Positions 1-9,275 are shown, counted from the first letter of the stretch. The stretch: DNA of 64,000 bases from Pantoea deleyi (GCF_022647325.1 NZ_CP071405.1:2108001-2172000); one strand, 5' to 3'. Numbers and translations: made by a program. The notes: a model not told the origin generated them from the letters alone.

Positions 1-961
1 GTTCAGTTTTGAAGTTGTCACGGGTGATCAGCACCACATCGGTCACTTCGGTGAATTTCGCCGGTTCTTCACCTTTGCTGACCCAGTTGTAGAGCATCTG
101 GCTGCTCTTATAGCCGTGGATATCCGGGCTTGGCAGCAGCGAGCCGTAGAAGCCGGTCGCTTTGTCTTTCGACAGTTCGCTGACCGCATCCACGCCGTTG
201 ATACCGATGCCGATAACGTCAGCCGCCTTGAAGCCCTGACCTTCTGTGGCGCGCACGCCACCCAGCACGGTGTTGTCATTCATGCCGACAATCAGCCAGT
301 GTTTGATTTCAGGATGCTGAACCAGCAGGGAGTTACCGGCGTCAAACGCGCCAGGGATATCGTTGGATTTGGTCGGGACCTGATAGATCTGTCCGGCCGG
401 GAAACCGGCCGCCTTCAGCGCGTCCATGGAGCCGCCGGTGCGACGACGGGCGGTATCCAGTTCGTTAGCCGTAATCGCCATCACGCCGGTGGTTTTCACA
501 TCCCAGCCGCGCTTCTGCATCTCTTTATAGAGTTCCTGACCCTGACGCTCACCAATTTTAGTCGCCGCCATCATCACCAGCGGCACGGTGTCCATCGGTT
601 TGCCTTTGGCCGTCACGAACTGATCGTCGACCGCGATGACTTTCAGGCCGTAGCCGCGCGCTTTCGCCATGATGGCCGAGCCGAGTTTCGGATCGGGCGT
701 ACAGATCACAAAACCTTTCGCACCGTTGGCCGCGAGGCTGTCGATGGCATTCAGGGTTTTTTCCCCATCCGGCACGGCAATTTTGATGACGTCAAAGCCA
801 AGATCTTTGCCCGCCTTATCGGCGAATTTCCATTCCGTCTGGAACCAGGGTTCTTCTGGTTGCTTGACTAAAAAACCCAGCTTCATGGTCTCGGCGATAG
901 CGGATTGTGACATAACCGCTGCCAGGCCGATGGCCGCGAATGCTTTAGTGAATTTATGCAT
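1..961 (-). CDS. araF: L-arabinose ABC transporter periplasmic binding protein AraF (3' end outside window)
   Basis: Periplasmic receptor that binds L-arabinose and delivers it to the AraGH permease. The start at 961 follows a GGAGAGC ribosome site and gives a signal peptide (MHKFTKAF...SAIA, cleavage about residue 23). The mature protein contains the AraF stretches LGFLVKQPEEPWFQ, KIAVPDGEKTLNAIDS and ITANELDTARRRT. About 320 of an expected ~329 residues lie in the window; the C-terminus is cut off by the window edge. It is divergent from araB, and the shared upstream region carries AraC-type sites. Recognition is by close similarity to E. coli AraF recalled from memory; araG, araH and araC are presumably further left but are not seen. 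Confidence 0.96.
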   Translation of the reverse strand, partial: MHKFTKAFAAIGLAAVMSQSAIAETMKLGFLVKQPEEPWFQTEWKFADKAGKDLGFDVIKIAVPDGEKTLNAIDSLAANGAKGFVICTPDPKLGSAIMAKARGYGLKVIAVDDQFVTAKGKPMDTVPLVMMAATKIGERQGQELYKEMQKRGWDVKTTGVMAITANELDTARRRTGGSMDALKAAGFPAGQIYQVPTKSNDIPGAFDAGNSLLVQHPEIKHWLIVGMNDNTVLGGVRATEGQGFKAADVIGIGINGVDAVSELSKDKATGFYGSLLPSPDIHGYKSSQMLYNWVSKGEEPAKFTEVTDVVLITRDNFKTE

Positions 962-1127
962 GATGCTCTCCGGTACCAGGTTATTTTTCGCTGCTAATAA
1001 CGAATCGGTGTAAACGCTACCAGTTAGTTTTGTTTTGTGGGTACAGCCATAAATCAGTGCGTTAGGCTGCTGTAAACGGTCAGCCTGTGCAGACGCTGGG
1101 CTAGTTTTAGCGGGATTAGCGAAGAAA

Positions 1128-1149
1128 AATGTAGAGCGGTATCACATCT
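1128..1149 (+). promoter_or_regulatory. Candidate CRP site in the araF-araB intergenic region
   Basis: A perfect right half TCACA (1142-1146) lies about 27 bp upstream of the AraC half-site 1 centre, where a CRP site is expected. The left half is poor (GTAGA at 1131-1135 when 6-bp spacing is kept). A second right half, TCACA at 1215-1219, has the left half TTTGC. Both are weak and unproven. The rest of the 365-bp gap shows no gene. Confidence 0.3.
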
Positions 1150-1157
1150 TAAAATCA

Positions 1158-1195
1158 CGACAAAATGATCCATATATTCAGCAAATTTAACCGGA
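1158..1195 (+). promoter_or_regulatory. AraC operator half-site pair (araI1-araI2-like)
   Basis: Half-site 1 (1158-1174, ending TCCATA) and half-site 2 (1179-1195, CAGC then N7 then ACCGGA) fit the AraC pattern TAGC-N7-TCCATA / TAGC-N7-ACCTGA. They are direct repeats 21 bp apart, the spacing known for E. coli araI1-I2. The downstream half-site would abut a weak -35 near 1192. The role in activating araB with arabinose is inferred from this match and from the araB position. No strong -10 is visible, as expected for an activator-dependent promoter. Confidence 0.7.
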
Positions 1196-1326
1196 CCTTA
1201 ACTTTTGCAATGGATCACAAAATCACTGCCGATGACAGAAAAGTGCATATTGTCAGCCAGCCATGACTAACCGTTCCGGCGCGCCGAACCCAGGATACAG
1301 GAGTTAACTCATCACAGGAGATTCCA

Positions 1327-3030
1327 ATGCGTGCTGGAGCCATCACCCTTGGGCTGGATTTTGGTAGTGATTCGGTGCGTGCGCTGGCCGTGGATTGTCA
1401 CAGCGGCAAAGAGCTGCAGAGTGCGGTATCGAACTACCCGCGCTGGCAACAGGGCTTATACAGCGATCCACACACCAACCGTTTTCGTCATCATCCGCAG
1501 GATTACATTGATGCCATGGAGCAGGCGCTGCTTGGCGTGCTGAATGCACTGAGCGACGATCAGCGCCGCGCCGTGGTCGGTATCGGCGTGGACAGCACCG
1601 GCTCCACCCCCGCGCCGATTGACCGTGAGGGCCATGTGCTGGCGCTGCGGCCGGAGTTCGCCGACAACCCCAATGCGATGTTTGTCCTGTGGAAAGATCA
1701 CACCGCCATAGAAGAAGCGGAAGAGATCAATCAGCTCTGTCACAGCGGCCGCTTCCAGGATTACAGCCGCTACATCGGCGGCATCTACTCCTCAGAGTGG
1801 TTCTGGGCAAAGATCCTGCACGTCTCGCGCGAAGACGCCGCCGTGCGCGAGGCGGCAGTCTCCTGGGTCGAGCTGTGCGACTGGGTGCCCGCCCTGCTCA
1901 GCGGCACGACCGCACCGGATAAACTGCGCCGCGGCCGCTGTGCTGCCGGGCACAAGGCGCTGTGGCACGGCGACTGGAACGGTCTGCCCGATGCCGATTT
2001 TCTCAATGCGCTCGACCCGCTGTTAACGCAGCAGCTCGATGCCCCGCTCTTTACCGATACCTGGACGGCGGATCTGCCGGTCGGCACGCTTAGTCCGGAA
2101 TGGGCACAGCGTCTGGGCCTGACGCAGAGCGTCACGATCTCCGGTGGCGCGTTCGACTGCCATATGGGTGCCGTCGGTGGTGGCGCGAAACCTTATACGC
2201 TGGTGAAAGTCATTGGCACCTCAACCTGCGACATCCTGATTGCTGATGCTGAGCAGGTCGGCGATCGCGACATCAAAGGCATCTGCGGCCAGGTCGATGG
2301 CAGCGTCATGCCCGGTGCGATCGGGCTGGAGGCGGGTCAGTCCGCCTTTGGTGATATCTACGCCTGGTTCAGCCGCTTACTGGGCTGGCCGCTGCAGCTG
2401 GCGGCGCAGCAGCATCCGGCGCTGAAGCCGCAACTGGCGGAGATGCAGAAGAGCCTGATTAAAGATCTGACCGAAGCCTGGGCGGCGAATCCGCAGCTCG
2501 ATCATCTGCCGGTGGTGCTCGACTGGTTCAATGGTCGCCGCACGCCGAATGCCAACCAGCGACTGAAAGGGGTTATCACAGATCTCAATCTGGGAACCGA
2601 CGCACCGGCGTTGTTTGGTGGTCTGGTCGCGGCGACCGCCTTCGGCGCGCGCGCCATCATGGAGTGCTTTGAACAGCAGCAGATCCCGGTGGAGAGCATC
2701 CTGACGCTGGGCGGCATTGCCCGCAAATCCCCGGCCATTATGCAGGCCTGCTGCGACGTCATGAACCGGCCACTGGATATCGTCGCCTCTGATGAATGCT
2801 GCGCGCTGGGTGCGGCGATCTTTGCCGCCGTCGCCGCCGGCGTTCACGCCAGCGTCCCGGATGCACAGCAGGTCATGGCCAGCCCGATTGCCGTCACCCT
2901 GCAGCCCGATCCGACCCGCGTCGCCCGCTATCAACACCTTTATCAACGCTATCAACAGTGGTGCGTAGCGGCTGAACCGCAATATGCCGCGCGTCCCGCT
3001 TCCGCGACCAGCCCGTCCCGGCAGGCGTAA
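1327..3030 (+). CDS. araB: Ribulokinase AraB
   Basis: Phosphorylates L-ribulose to L-ribulose 5-phosphate with ATP, the second step of L-arabinose breakdown. The 567 residues match the usual ~566. FGGY-kinase features are visible: the N-terminal phosphate motif [16 protein letters not shown] (residues ~8-23), [13 protein letters not shown] (~95-107), [14 protein letters not shown] (~275) and the C-terminal [12 protein letters not shown] (~460). The start at 1327 follows CAGGAG with a short spacer. It lies first in an araB-araA unit driven by the AraC-type region upstream. A 164-bp gap with a hairpin separates it from araA. Confidence 0.97.
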   Translation: MRAGAITLGLDFGSDSVRALAVDCHSGKELQSAVSNYPRWQQGLYSDPHTNRFRHHPQDYIDAMEQALLGVLNALSDDQRRAVVGIGVDSTGSTPAPIDREGHVLALRPEFADNPNAMFVLWKDHTAIEEAEEINQLCHSGRFQDYSRYIGGIYSSEWFWAKILHVSREDAAVREAAVSWVELCDWVPALLSGTTAPDKLRRGRCAAGHKALWHGDWNGLPDADFLNALDPLLTQQLDAPLFTDTWTADLPVGTLSPEWAQRLGLTQSVTISGGAFDCHMGAVGGGAKPYTLVKVIGTSTCDILIADAEQVGDRDIKGICGQVDGSVMPGAIGLEAGQSAFGDIYAWFSRLLGWPLQLAAQQHPALKPQLAEMQKSLIKDLTEAWAANPQLDHLPVVLDWFNGRRTPNANQRLKGVITDLNLGTDAPALFGGLVAATAFGARAIMECFEQQQIPVESILTLGGIARKSPAIMQACCDVMNRPLDIVASDECCALGAAIFAAVAAGVHASVPDAQQVMASPIAVTLQPDPTRVARYQHLYQRYQQWCVAAEPQYAARPASATSPSRQA

Positions 3031-3057
3031 TGGTTACAGACAGTCTGGACACGGGCA

Positions 3058-3130
3058 GGCGCACACGGCGTACGTGAGGATTACTCGCTGCGCTCGCCCC
3101 TTCAGGTGGCTAAAACAGCCTGTGTGCGCC
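3058..3130 (+). other. Long-range inverted repeat between araB and araA
   Basis: GGCGCACAC (3058-3066) pairs with GTGTGCGCC (3122-3130) around a 55-nt loop. It lies in the 164-nt araB-araA spacer, just before the araA ribosome site. There is no U-run, so it is not a classic terminator; an mRNA stability or processing structure is possible but unproven. Confidence 0.45.
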
Positions 3131-3194
3131 GCCCGGATTCAGACAGACAAATTAAACAGCCTATTGGGATAGGCGAAAAGTTAAGGAGTGATGT

Positions 3195-4694
3195 ATGGAA
3201 CAGTCAAACAGCTACAGCGTGTGGTTCGTCATCGGCACACAACACCTCTACGGGGCGGAAACATTACGCCAGGTTGAACAACATGCCCGTCAGGTCGTCG
3301 AAGGCCTTAATCAGACCGGCTTACCGCTACGCCTGACGCTGAAACCGCTGGTGAAATCGCCGGATGAAGCGCTGGCTCTGTGCCGCGACGCCAATTTCGA
3401 CCCGCAGTGCGTCGGTATCATTACCTGGCTGCACACCTTCTCTCCGGCCAAAATGTGGATCGGGGGCCTGAGCATCCTCAACAAGCCGCTGCTGCAGTTC
3501 CATACCCAGTTCAATGCAGAGATCCCGTGGGACAGCATGGACATGGACTTTATGAACCTGAACCAGACGGCGCACGGCGGCCGCGAGTTCGGCTTCATCG
3601 GCGCGCGGATGGGCCTGCAACACAGCGTGGTGACGGGTCACTGGCAGGACAGCGCCAGCCAGCAGCGTCTGGGGAACTGGATGCGTGCCGCCCTGGCGAA
3701 ACAGGAAAGCCAGCAGCTGAAAGTTGCCCGGTTTGGCGACAACATGCGTGAAGTGGCCGTGACCGAAGGCGATAAAGTGGCCGCACAGATTCAGTTTGGC
3801 TATGCGGTAAACGGCTGGGGCGTCGGCGATCTGGTGGAGGTCATTAATGGCGTCAGCGACGGTGATGTGAATGCGCTGATCGACGAATATGAGAGCCTCT
3901 ACCGCTTTACCGATGTCGCTGCGTCCGGCGGTGAAAAGCGTCAGAACGTGCTGGATGCGGCGCGTATCGAACTCGGTCTGACCCGTTTTCTTGAAGCGGA
4001 AGGCTGCCACGCCTTTACCACCAACTTCCAGACGCTGCACGGCATGACGCAGCTGCCAGGCCTGGCGGTTCAGCGCCTGATGGCCAGGGGTTACGGATTT
4101 GCCGGCGAAGGTGACTGGAAAACCGCTGCCCTGCTGCGCATTTTCAAAGTCATGGCCGGGGATCGTAAAGGTGGCACCTCCTTCATGGAGGATTACACCT
4201 ATCACTTCTCGCCAGGCAACGATCTGGTACTCGGCTCACACATGCTGGAAGTCTGCCCGTCGATCGCCATCGAAGAGAAGCCGTTAATCGATGTGCAGTT
4301 CCTGGGCATCGGTGACAAAGCCGATCCGGCCCGCATGATCTTCTCCACCCCGGCGGGCCGGGCAATTAACGCCAGCGTGATCGACATGGGCGATCGTTTC
4401 CGTCTGCTGGTGAACGTGGTCGATGCGATCGAACAACCAAAACCGCTGCCGAAGCTGCCGGTGGCACGCGCACTGTGGAAAGCTCAGCCGTCACTGGCGA
4501 CCGCTTCCGAAGCGTGGATTCTGGGCGGCGGCGCGCACCATACGGTGTTCAGCCAGGCGCTGACGCTGGAGGATATGTATCTGTATGGTGAGATGAACGA
4601 CATCGAAGTGCTGGTGATTGATGAGCACACCCGGTTGCCTGCCTTTAAAGATGCACTGCGCTGGAATGAAGCGTACTACCGCCTGAAACGTTAA
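3195..4694 (+). CDS. araA: L-arabinose isomerase AraA
   Basis: Converts L-arabinose to L-ribulose in the cytoplasm, the first catabolic step. The 499 residues match the family (~500). Mn-binding and catalytic residues can be placed: the Glu in [13 protein letters not shown] (~306), the Glu in [10 protein letters not shown] (~333), His in [11 protein letters not shown] (~350) and His in GGGAHHTVF (~449). The start at 3195 follows TAAGGAG. It is the last gene of the araBA unit: the expected araD epimerase is absent and a large hairpin and repeats follow instead, so L-ribulose 5-phosphate must be epimerised by an enzyme encoded elsewhere. Confidence 0.97.
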   Translation: MEQSNSYSVWFVIGTQHLYGAETLRQVEQHARQVVEGLNQTGLPLRLTLKPLVKSPDEALALCRDANFDPQCVGIITWLHTFSPAKMWIGGLSILNKPLLQFHTQFNAEIPWDSMDMDFMNLNQTAHGGREFGFIGARMGLQHSVVTGHWQDSASQQRLGNWMRAALAKQESQQLKVARFGDNMREVAVTEGDKVAAQIQFGYAVNGWGVGDLVEVINGVSDGDVNALIDEYESLYRFTDVAASGGEKRQNVLDAARIELGLTRFLEAEGCHAFTTNFQTLHGMTQLPGLAVQRLMARGYGFAGEGDWKTAALLRIFKVMAGDRKGGTSFMEDYTYHFSPGNDLVLGSHMLEVCPSIAIEEKPLIDVQFLGIGDKADPARMIFSTPAGRAINASVIDMGDRFRLLVNVVDAIEQPKPLPKLPVARALWKAQPSLATASEAWILGGGAHHTVFSQALTLEDMYLYGEMNDIEVLVIDEHTRLPAFKDALRWNEAYYRLKR

Positions 4695-4706
4695 TCAGGG
4701 TTTAGC

Positions 4707-4755
4707 GGTGCCTTTCGCCTCTGCGACACGCGAAGTGCAGGGGTTGAAAGGCGCC
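4707..4755 (+). terminator. Large imperfect hairpin after araA
   Basis: GGTGCCTTTC (4707-4716) pairs with GAAAGGCGCC (4746-4755, one G-T pair), with an inner CCTCTGC/GCAGGGG stem. It begins 13 nt after the araA stop codon. No U-tract follows, so it may be a 3' stabilising or Rho-assisted end rather than an intrinsic terminator. Confidence 0.45.
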
Positions 4756-4866
4756 CTGTTTCAATCCTAATGCTATGCGATCCGGAACGGCGGCGTGCCG
4801 TAAAGTCGCGGTTAATCCCTTCCTCAGACCCGCCACCCTCACGTTCAGGAACGTCAGCCCTGCTCA

Positions 4867-5021
4867 TAAAGCCGCACCAAAGCCCGACCGGGCAGGAAAG
4901 GTATGCCTGAAGAGCAAAGCGTCCGCGCCAGGGATGGCGTGGCCGATCCGCAGGGATGCGGGATTCCTTTGCGGTCAGGCAGGCCTTTCCTGACCCTGCA
5001 CCCCAGCCACCCGCGAGGGTT
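4867..5021 (+). repeat. Structured intergenic repeat, copy 1 of 3
   Basis: About 155 bp, closely matching copies 2 and 3, from the CACC-AAGCCCG segment to the CCACCCGCGAGGGTT end. Four short hairpins occur in order: GCCCG-AC-CGGGC, CGCCA-GGGA-TGGCG, CCGCA-GGGA-TGCGG and GGTCAGG-N9-CCTGACC. The start-to-start distance to copy 2 is 241 bp. Short ORFs across it are not credible genes. The strand is arbitrary because no promoter was found. Confidence 0.85.
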
Positions 5022-5106
5022 CGCTTTTTAACACCTTACATACAGACTTCTGCCCGAACACTCCGAACAGCCGACTCCCCTGCGTAAGGAAACGCCACCT
5101 CAGACC

Positions 5107-5260
5107 ACAAAGCAGCACCCAAGCCCGGCCGGGCAGGAACGGCATGCCTGAAGAGCAAAGCGTCCGCGCCAGGGATGGCGTGGCCGATCCGCAGGGATGC
5201 GGGAATCCTTTGCGGTCAGGCAGGCCTTTCCTGACCCTGCACCCCGGCCACCCGCGAGGG
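5107..5260 (+). repeat. Structured intergenic repeat, copy 2 of 3
   Basis: Same order of four hairpins as copy 1, with AAGCCCGGCC replacing AAGCCCGACC in the first stem. The flank GCCACCTCAG just upstream is shared with copy 3, so the duplicated unit is longer than the conserved core. It is 240 bp from copy 3. Confidence 0.85.
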
Positions 5261-5346
5261 TTTTTAATTATCCCTCCGGCAAAGAGAGCTCAACCCAAAC
5301 GCCCCGCTCAGATCTTCTCACGCCCTCCAGAACGCCACCTCAGCCC

Positions 5347-5500
5347 TTAAAGCAGCACCCAGGCCCGACCGGGCAGGAACGGCATGCCTGAAGATAAAAG
5401 CGTCCGCGGCAGGGATGGCGCGGCCGATCCGCAGGGATGCGGGAATTCTTTGCGGTCAGGCAGGCCTTTCCTGACCCTGCACCCCGGCCACCCGCGAAGG
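5347..5500 (+). repeat. Structured intergenic repeat, copy 3 of 3
   Basis: Slightly more diverged: GCGGC replaces GCGCC beside the first GGGA-loop hairpin and the last stem flank reads GCGAAGG. The two GGGA loops and the terminal GGTCAGG/CCTGACC stem are kept. A partial echo (CACCAGGAATGGCATGG) follows at about 5547-5563. Nothing coding is seen between 5500 and the yjfF terminator. Confidence 0.8.
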
Positions 5501-5668
5501 TTTTCTTTGCAACGATAAAGCACTCACATAAAAAAATTGGATCCCCACCAGGAATGGCATGGCCTGTCAACGGCCTGCCGGGAGCGTCAAAATTGCTGAG
5601 CAATGAAAGTGGAACAGCGGCAAATCATGGGGGAAAAGGTTACGATGAGGGTGCTGCATCTGGCGCAG

Positions 5669-5695
5669 CAAAAAGGCGGCTCCTGAGAGCCGCCT
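5669..5695 (-). terminator. Intrinsic terminator of the ytfQRT-yjfF operon
   Basis: On the minus strand GAGGCGGCTC-TCAG-GAGCCGCC is followed by a U-run (A-run at 5670-5674 on the plus strand). It lies about 20 nt beyond the yjfF stop. Confidence 0.85.
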
Positions 5696-5715
5696 CTTAT
5701 CCCGAAACTGAACAA

Positions 5716-6702
5716 TCAGGAAGTGAGTCGCTTAACCGGGGCATTCTGCTGACGATCCCAGATCACGGTCAGTAACCGCTGCAGGGCGATAAACGCAAAC
5801 AGCAGAATCCCGATAGCGATCTTGGTCCACCACGAACTCAGCGTACCGTCGAAATTGATCCAGGTCTGAATCAGCCCCTGAATCAGCACTCCAAACAGCG
5901 TTCCCAATACCGTTCCGACCCCGCCCGACAGCAGCGTACCGCCGATCACCACCGAGGCAATCGCATCCAGCTCCACACCCAGCCCGGCCAGCGCATAACC
6001 CGCCGAGGTATAGATCGAAAAGACAATCCCGGCCAGCGTCGCCAGCGTGGTCGAAAGCATATAGATCTTAATGGTGGTGGCACGGGTCGATACCCCCATC
6101 AGCTGCGCCGACGTCAGGTTGCCGCCGATGGCGTAAACCCGGTTACCAAAACGGGTGCGGTGTGCCAGAATAATCCCGCCCACGACCACCACCAGCATAA
6201 TCACCGCCAACAGGCTGAGGCGCCCGCCGCCCGGCACTTTCCACGCCAGACCGGAAAGCAGTGTATAGAACGGGTGATCGATAGGAATCGAATTCTCCGA
6301 CACCAGATAGCTGCATCCGCGCAGGAAAAACATCCCCGCCAGCGTAATAATAAAGGCCGGGATCTTCAGGGCATCAATCAGCCAGCCCATCATGGCCCCG
6401 AACAGCGCCCCCATCGACAGAATCAGCACAAACGCCAGCAGCGGATTGATATGGAAATCGCCAATCGCGCGCGCCAGAAACACGCCGGTAAACGCGATTA
6501 CCGCGCCAACCGACAGATCGATCCCACCGGATAAAATCACAAAGGTCATGCCGACAGCGATAATGCCCAGGAACGCGTTGTCGGTCAGAATATTGCAGAT
6601 CACCCGCGTGGAGGCGAAGCCCGGAAACTGGCTCAGACAGAACAGATAACCCGCCACAAACACCAGCAGCGTAATCATCAGCGGAAGATGACGTTTAATC
6701 AT
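5716..6702 (-). CDS. yjfF: Sugar ABC transporter permease YjfF
   Basis: Inner-membrane permease of the BPD_transp_2 family; in E. coli the YtfQRT-YjfF system imports galactofuranose. The 328-residue product starting MIKRHLPLMITLL is highly similar to E. coli YjfF and contains the family signature VGMTFVILSGGIDLSVGAV (~50-68), the multi-pass hydrophobic body, and YALAGLGVELDAIASVVIGG toward the end. The start at 6702 overlaps the ytfT stop as ATGA, indicating translational coupling. A longer upstream in-frame extension exists but overlaps ytfT and is rejected. It is the last gene of the operon, followed by an intrinsic terminator. Confidence 0.95.
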   Translation of the reverse strand: MIKRHLPLMITLLVFVAGYLFCLSQFPGFASTRVICNILTDNAFLGIIAVGMTFVILSGGIDLSVGAVIAFTGVFLARAIGDFHINPLLAFVLILSMGALFGAMMGWLIDALKIPAFIITLAGMFFLRGCSYLVSENSIPIDHPFYTLLSGLAWKVPGGGRLSLLAVIMLVVVVGGIILAHRTRFGNRVYAIGGNLTSAQLMGVSTRATTIKIYMLSTTLATLAGIVFSIYTSAGYALAGLGVELDAIASVVIGGTLLSGGVGTVLGTLFGVLIQGLIQTWINFDGTLSSWWTKIAIGILLFAFIALQRLLTVIWDRQQNAPVKRLTS

Positions 6703-7715
6703 GTCGGACGCCTCCGTTTCAGCATCGCAATAAACCGCGGTGACTGCAGTAACAGCACGCACATCACCACCACCGCTTTCACCACCTGATTCAGCTCCGG
6801 CGGAAAACCGGAGAGCAGAATCCCGGTATTCATCGACTGGATAATCAGCGCACCAATCAGCGACAGCACCAGATTGAAGCGACCGCCCATCAGCGACGCC
6901 CCGCCAATCACCACGGCCAGAATCGCATCCAGCTCCAGCCATAAACCGGCGTTATTGGCATCCGCGCCGCGAATATCCGCCGCCACGATCAGACCGGCAA
7001 CGGCGGCACAGACGCCGCTGATCGCATAGGTGGACATCACCACCAGCCAGCCGGTCACACCCGCGTTGCGGGCCGCACGCAGATTGATCCCCACCGCTTC
7101 GATAAACAGCCCCAGCGCGGTCTTGCGCGTCAGCAGCCAGACCGCCAGCGCCACCACCAGCGTGATCCAGACCGGCACCGGCAACATCCACAGCGAGCCA
7201 TTACCAAACCAGCCGAGACTGTCGCTGTCGAAGGTCACAATCTGCCCCTGGGTGATCAGCTGCGCGATACCGCGCCCGGCCACCATCAGAATCAGCGTGG
7301 CCACGAACGGCTGGATCCGCAGCAGCGCCACCAGCACCCCGTTCCACAAGCCACAGAGTAAACCGGTGCCCAGCGTGGCGAGGATAATAAAGGGCACGCC
7401 GTGGCCGGCCACGGTCAGCGTGGCGGCAGTCGCCCCCGCAATGGCCATCACAGCCCCTACGGAAAGATCGATACCGCCCGTGGCGATGACCAGCGTCATC
7501 CCGATCGCCAGCAGCGCCACCGGTGCCGCACGGTTAAGAATATCGATCGGACTGCCAAACAGACGCCCATCCTGCAGATGCACGGCAAAAAAGTTACTGG
7601 CGACCAGGCTGTCGATCAACAGCACCAGCAGCAGCGCGGCAATCTGTGGCATCCCGGAGGGAAACTTCAGCTTACGACGTGGCGTTTTTTCAGATGACAT
7701 AGGCGACTCAAGCAT
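6699..7715 (-). CDS. ytfT: Sugar ABC transporter permease YtfT
   Basis: Second permease subunit, expected to pair with YjfF in the membrane. The body matches E. coli YtfT: VLLALVVLL-type TM segments, VALLAIGMTLVIATGGIDLSV (split motif, ~75-95), GIAQLITQGQIVTF and ADIRGADANNAGLWLELDA. I chose the start at 7715 (338 residues) because GGAGGGG precedes it by 7 nt. It overlaps the end of ytfR by 8 nt, so the ribosome site lies inside the ytfR end. A start five codons later (MSSEK) is the alternative. Confidence 0.93.
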   Translation of the reverse strand: MLESPMSSEKTPRRKLKFPSGMPQIAALLLVLLIDSLVASNFFAVHLQDGRLFGSPIDILNRAAPVALLAIGMTLVIATGGIDLSVGAVMAIAGATAATLTVAGHGVPFIILATLGTGLLCGLWNGVLVALLRIQPFVATLILMVAGRGIAQLITQGQIVTFDSDSLGWFGNGSLWMLPVPVWITLVVALAVWLLTRKTALGLFIEAVGINLRAARNAGVTGWLVVMSTYAISGVCAAVAGLIVAADIRGADANNAGLWLELDAILAVVIGGASLMGGRFNLVLSLIGALIIQSMNTGILLSGFPPELNQVVKAVVVMCVLLLQSPRFIAMLKRRRPT

Positions 7716-9228
7716 GTTGTACCCCTCCGTCCGCGATAGCATTGACGATCGACGCCACCGAAAGCTGCTCCAGCGGAATCTCTGCCACCTGCTTCAGATC
7801 GCGCATGATCAACACCCGATCGGCATAACCTACCAGCTCTTCGAGTTCAGAGGAGATCACCAGCAGCGCCAGACCATCGGCGCACAGGGATTCAATCAGA
7901 CGAATAATCTCGGCGTGGGCACCCACATCGATGCCGCGTGTGGGTTCGTCGAGGATCAGAAACTGCGGTTTCGTAACCAGCCAGCGCGACAGCAGCACCT
8001 TCTGCTGGTTGCCGCCCGATAGCAGCTCCACCGGCTGTTCGGCGTGCGGCGTGCGGATGCCCAGACTCTTGATAAAACGGTCGGCAATCGCCTGCTGCTC
8101 GCGCCGCTTAATCGGCCGTAACCAGCCGCGCTGCGCCTGCAGCGCGAGGATGATATTTTCCCGCACCGACGCCGCGCCGATAATCCCGTCCGTCTTGCGA
8201 TCTTCCGGACAAAACCCCATCCCCAGCTGCGAGGCTTTCGCCGGGTTGGGGATGCGCTGAACTTTGCCCTTGATCGTCGCGGTTCCGCGATCGGCCCGAC
8301 GAATACCAAACAGCACCTCCGCGGTTTCGGTTCGGCCCGATCCCAGCAGTCCCGCCAGGCCCACGACTTCACCCGGACGCACCGCGAGGTTAAACGGCTC
8401 GATGGTGCCTTTCCGGCCATAATCTTCAAACGACACCACCGGCTGATTACTGCGCAGCGTACTGCCCTGGCGCTGCAGCGCCGTCTCCAGCAGTTCACGC
8501 CCCAGCATCAGCTTAATTAGCTCGATCTGCGGCAGCGTGGCGGTGTCATGGGTGGCGATATACTGCCCGTTGCGCAGCACGGTAATCCGATCGGTAATCC
8601 GGTACACCTGGTCCAGAAAATGGGTCACAAAAATCAGGCTCATCCCGCGGGCTTTTAACTGCGCCATCAGGGTAAACAGCATTTCAACTTCGCTGGCATC
8701 AAGGCTGGCGGTCGGCTCATCGAGGATTAACACCTGCGCCGACAGGTCAACCGCACGGCAGATAGCAATAATCTGCTGCATCGCCACCGAGTAGTGGCCC
8801 AGCGGACGGGTGACATCGAGGGAAAAGCCGTAGTTCCGCATCAGAGCGTCGGCATCCCGCACCATCCGGCGACGGTCAATCAGGCCAAAACGGCGCGGCT
8901 CACGGCCAATGTAGAGGTTATCCGCCACCGACATGTTCGGCAGCATATTCACTTCCTGATAGACGGTGCCGATGCCCATCTCCTGCGCCTGCGCCGTATT
9001 GTGCGGCGTGATGGGCTTACCGTTCAGGGTAATGGTGCCGGCATCCCGGCTGTAAACGCCGGTCAGCACTTTGATCAGGGTGGATTTACCGGCACCGTTT
9101 TCACCCAGCAGCGCCATAATCTCCCCTTTGCGAATATCAAAAGAGACATTATTAAGGGCCTTAACGCCGGGAAAACCTTTGCTGATGCCGTGGATGGATA
9201 ACAGCGGTGTTTCACTTTGCGTGGTCAT
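7708..9228 (-). CDS. ytfR: Sugar ABC transporter ATP-binding protein YtfR
   Basis: ATPase with two ABC domains, powering the sugar importer. The N-terminal domain has Walker A GENGAGKST (~44-52), the Q-loop region YQEVNMLPNMSVADNL and Walker B VLILDEPTASLD. The C-terminal domain has a degenerate P-loop GLLGSGRTE, signature LSGGNQQKVLLSRWL and Walker B FLILDEPTRGIDVG, typical of the AraG/RbsA/MglA class. The start at 9228 (506 residues) follows GGAG by 8 nt; a GTG three codons upstream is possible. It is separated from ytfQ by an internal terminator-like hairpin that should lower its expression relative to the binding protein. Confidence 0.94.
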   Translation of the reverse strand: MTTQSETPLLSIHGISKGFPGVKALNNVSFDIRKGEIMALLGENGAGKSTLIKVLTGVYSRDAGTITLNGKPITPHNTAQAQEMGIGTVYQEVNMLPNMSVADNLYIGREPRRFGLIDRRRMVRDADALMRNYGFSLDVTRPLGHYSVAMQQIIAICRAVDLSAQVLILDEPTASLDASEVEMLFTLMAQLKARGMSLIFVTHFLDQVYRITDRITVLRNGQYIATHDTATLPQIELIKLMLGRELLETALQRQGSTLRSNQPVVSFEDYGRKGTIEPFNLAVRPGEVVGLAGLLGSGRTETAEVLFGIRRADRGTATIKGKVQRIPNPAKASQLGMGFCPEDRKTDGIIGAASVRENIILALQAQRGWLRPIKRREQQAIADRFIKSLGIRTPHAEQPVELLSGGNQQKVLLSRWLVTKPQFLILDEPTRGIDVGAHAEIIRLIESLCADGLALLVISSELEELVGYADRVLIMRDLKQVAEIPLEQLSVASIVNAIADGGVQHA

Positions 9229-9252
9229 TCTGCTCACTCCGCCTTACGTCAG

Positions 9253-9275
9253 GAAAAACCGCCCTGTGGGGCGGT
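9253..9275 (-). terminator. Intra-operon attenuating terminator between ytfQ and ytfR
   Basis: On the minus strand ACCGCCC-CACA-GGGCGGT is followed by five Us. It sits 30-50 nt after the ytfQ stop and about 25 nt before ytfR. Partial termination here would give more binding protein than ATPase and permease, a common arrangement in importers. Confidence 0.8.

Noticed and set aside
4867..5500. Possible CRISPR array
   Set aside because: Units are ~155 bp at 240-bp period, with only three copies and no short direct repeats or spacers of CRISPR size.
4775..5775. Several short plus-strand ORFs with similar peptides (AVRQAFPDPAPRPP type)
   Set aside because: They arise because the intergenic repeat is copied three times. 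No ribosome sites, no hydrophobic or structured features, and frames change between copies.
5716..6942. Longer yjfF start giving 408 residues
   Set aside because: The extra 80 residues overlap ytfT in another frame and are not like any permease. The ATGA overlap at 6702 matches family length.
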